A stretch of 64,000 bases of DNA from Noviherbaspirillum sedimenti. GTDB lineage: Bacteria; Pseudomonadota; Gammaproteobacteria; Burkholderiales; Burkholderiaceae_D. The notes under the pieces are model-generated. The model made no database searches. It was not told the origin of the DNA and saw only the letters and a program-made list of their open reading frames with translations. Shown piece after piece: positions 63,162-64,000 of this stretch (its first letter is position 1; every line of letters begins with the position of its first letter). The translations under genes and the position numbers were made by a program. Location: assembly GCF_003590835.1 (NCBI RefSeq), contig NZ_QYUQ01000002.1:3162001-3226000 (forward strand), written 5' to 3'.

Positions 63162-64000
63162 TTAAACCGCTGCCGCACCAGCGACGATTTCGGACAACTC
63201 GGTAGTAATCGCGGCCTGGCGGGTCTTGTTGTAGACCAGCTTCAGTTCCTTGATCACGTTACCGGCATTGTCGGAAGCCGACTTCATCGCCACCATGCGC
63301 GCCGATTGCTCGGACGCCATGTTCTCGGCGAGGGCCTGGTAAATCAGCGCTTCGACGTAGCGCACCAGCAGTTCATCGATGACGGTTTGCGGATCCGGCT
63401 CGTAGATGTAATCCCACGAATGGGATCCCTTGTCGGCCTTCATTTGCTCCGATGACAGCGGCAGCAACTGCTCCAGCATCGGTTCCTGCTTCATCGTCGT
63501 GATGAACTTGGTGTAGCACACGTAGACGGCGTCCAGCTGGCCTTCCTGGTATGCGTCCAGCAGCACCTTGACCGGTCCGATCAGCTTTTCCAGGTGCGGG
63601 GTATCGCCCAGTTGCACTGCGTGCGACACCACCTTGGCACCGATACGGTTCAGGAAGCCGAAGCCCTTGTTACCGATGGCAACCGCTTCGACCTTGACGC
63701 CTTCGCCTTCCGCTTCGCGGATCTTGTTGGTCGTCAGGCGCAGCACGTTGGTGTTCATGCCACCGCACAGGCCCTTGTCAGTGGTAACCACGATCAAGCC
63801 GATCTTCTTGGCGCCTTCCTGTTTCACCAGGAAGGGATGCGTGTATTCCGGATTAGCCTGCGACAAGTTAGCAGCGATATTACGAACCTTCTCACTGTAG
63901 GGACGGGCGGCCCGCATCCGGTCTTGCGCCTTGCGCATTTTGGATGCGGCGACCATTTCCATCGCCTTGGTGATCTTCTTCGTATTCTCTACGCTCTTGA
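63162..64000 (-). CDS. atpG: ATP synthase F1 gamma subunit (N-terminus outside window)
   Basis: The minus-strand frame runs from the right edge to the stop at 63162, so the first 10 or so residues are missing. The visible start, [20 protein letters not shown], is the typical N-terminal helix of gamma, the rotor shaft. [18 protein letters not shown] and the C-terminal helix [19 protein letters not shown] follow, ending [12 protein letters not shown]. Upstream genes atpA and atpH should lie just beyond the window. Confidence 0.97.
   Translation of the reverse strand, partial: KSVENTKKITKAMEMVAASKMRKAQDRMRAARPYSEKVRNIAANLSQANPEYTHPFLVKQEGAKKIGLIVVTTDKGLCGGMNTNVLRLTTNKIREAEGEGVKVEAVAIGNKGFGFLNRIGAKVVSHAVQLGDTPHLEKLIGPVKVLLDAYQEGQLDAVYVCYTKFITTMKQEPMLEQLLPLSSEQMKADKGSHSWDYIYEPDPQTVIDELLVRYVEALIYQALAENMASEQSARMVAMKSASDNAGNVIKELKLVYNKTRQAAITTELSEIVAGAAAV

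Overview
The window comes from a GC-rich betaproteobacterium, most likely of the family Oxalobacteraceae (an inference from gene content and protein style; no database was searched). Bases from about 31.4 kb to the right end look like conserved chromosome: priA, hemE, glpD, rep, slyX, the end of an ATP synthase operon (atpG, atpD, atpC) and a yqjD-yqjE-yqjK-like trio. Bases 1 to about 31.3 kb look like a genomic island. They are visibly lower and patchier in GC, carry an xis-int pair and several intact or decayed insertion sequences, and end exactly at an intact tRNA-Arg(CCG) gene at 31330..31405. The other end of the island is not in the window.

The island cargo (1..26.9 kb) is a CoA-dependent catabolic cluster, nearly all on the minus strand. 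It has two acyl-CoA synthetases (1020..2579 and 20079..21638), each followed upstream by an FAD-dependent phytoene-dehydrogenase-like oxidoreductase (2689..4239 and 22191..23717). It also has a PaaY-like hexapeptide protein, a DUF2889 protein, a fused enoyl-CoA hydratase/3-hydroxyacyl-CoA dehydrogenase, a PaaG-like crotonase, ETF-ubiquinone oxidoreductase, an amidohydrolase-fold protein, a quinone-oxidoreductase-like enzyme and a TetR regulator. In the middle is a four-gene envelope block, DUF1302 - DUF1329 - YCF48-like - MMPL/RND, which probably moves a hydrophobic compound across the envelope. The likely scheme is uptake or handling of a lipophilic, perhaps alicyclic, acid by the envelope block, CoA activation by the ligases, desaturation by the FAD enzymes and ETF-linked oxidation, then beta-oxidation-like steps. 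The substrate cannot be read from the sequence.

Three things stand out. First, the two ligases are almost identical at the DNA level at both ends but clearly diverged over residues about 180 to 315, the part of the fold that forms the acyl pocket. Second, five similar inverted repeats of the form ATAGACCG, AC plus four bases, CGGTCTAT lie in front of island genes and look like a shared TetR operator. Third, the island has an integration module (xis, int, a degenerate HD-fold protein, a small unknown, a divergent XRE regulator with palindromic operators) and three GTCACAG repeats spaced 11 bp apart next to the tRNA.

The island also shows decay: an IS630-family element with clean TA duplications, two broken IS5-type transposases, a nitronate monooxygenase remnant, an mcrC remnant and a 109-bp element with only terminal inverted repeats (MITE-like). 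In the chromosomal part, the notable items are an AT-rich, DnaA-box-rich 680-bp gap between priA and hemE with a duplicated unit, an isolated SIR2-like gene, a GGDEF protein with an altered signature, a J-domain-like membrane protein lacking HPD, and a secreted CAP protein with a threonine-rich linker and a probable TTG start.
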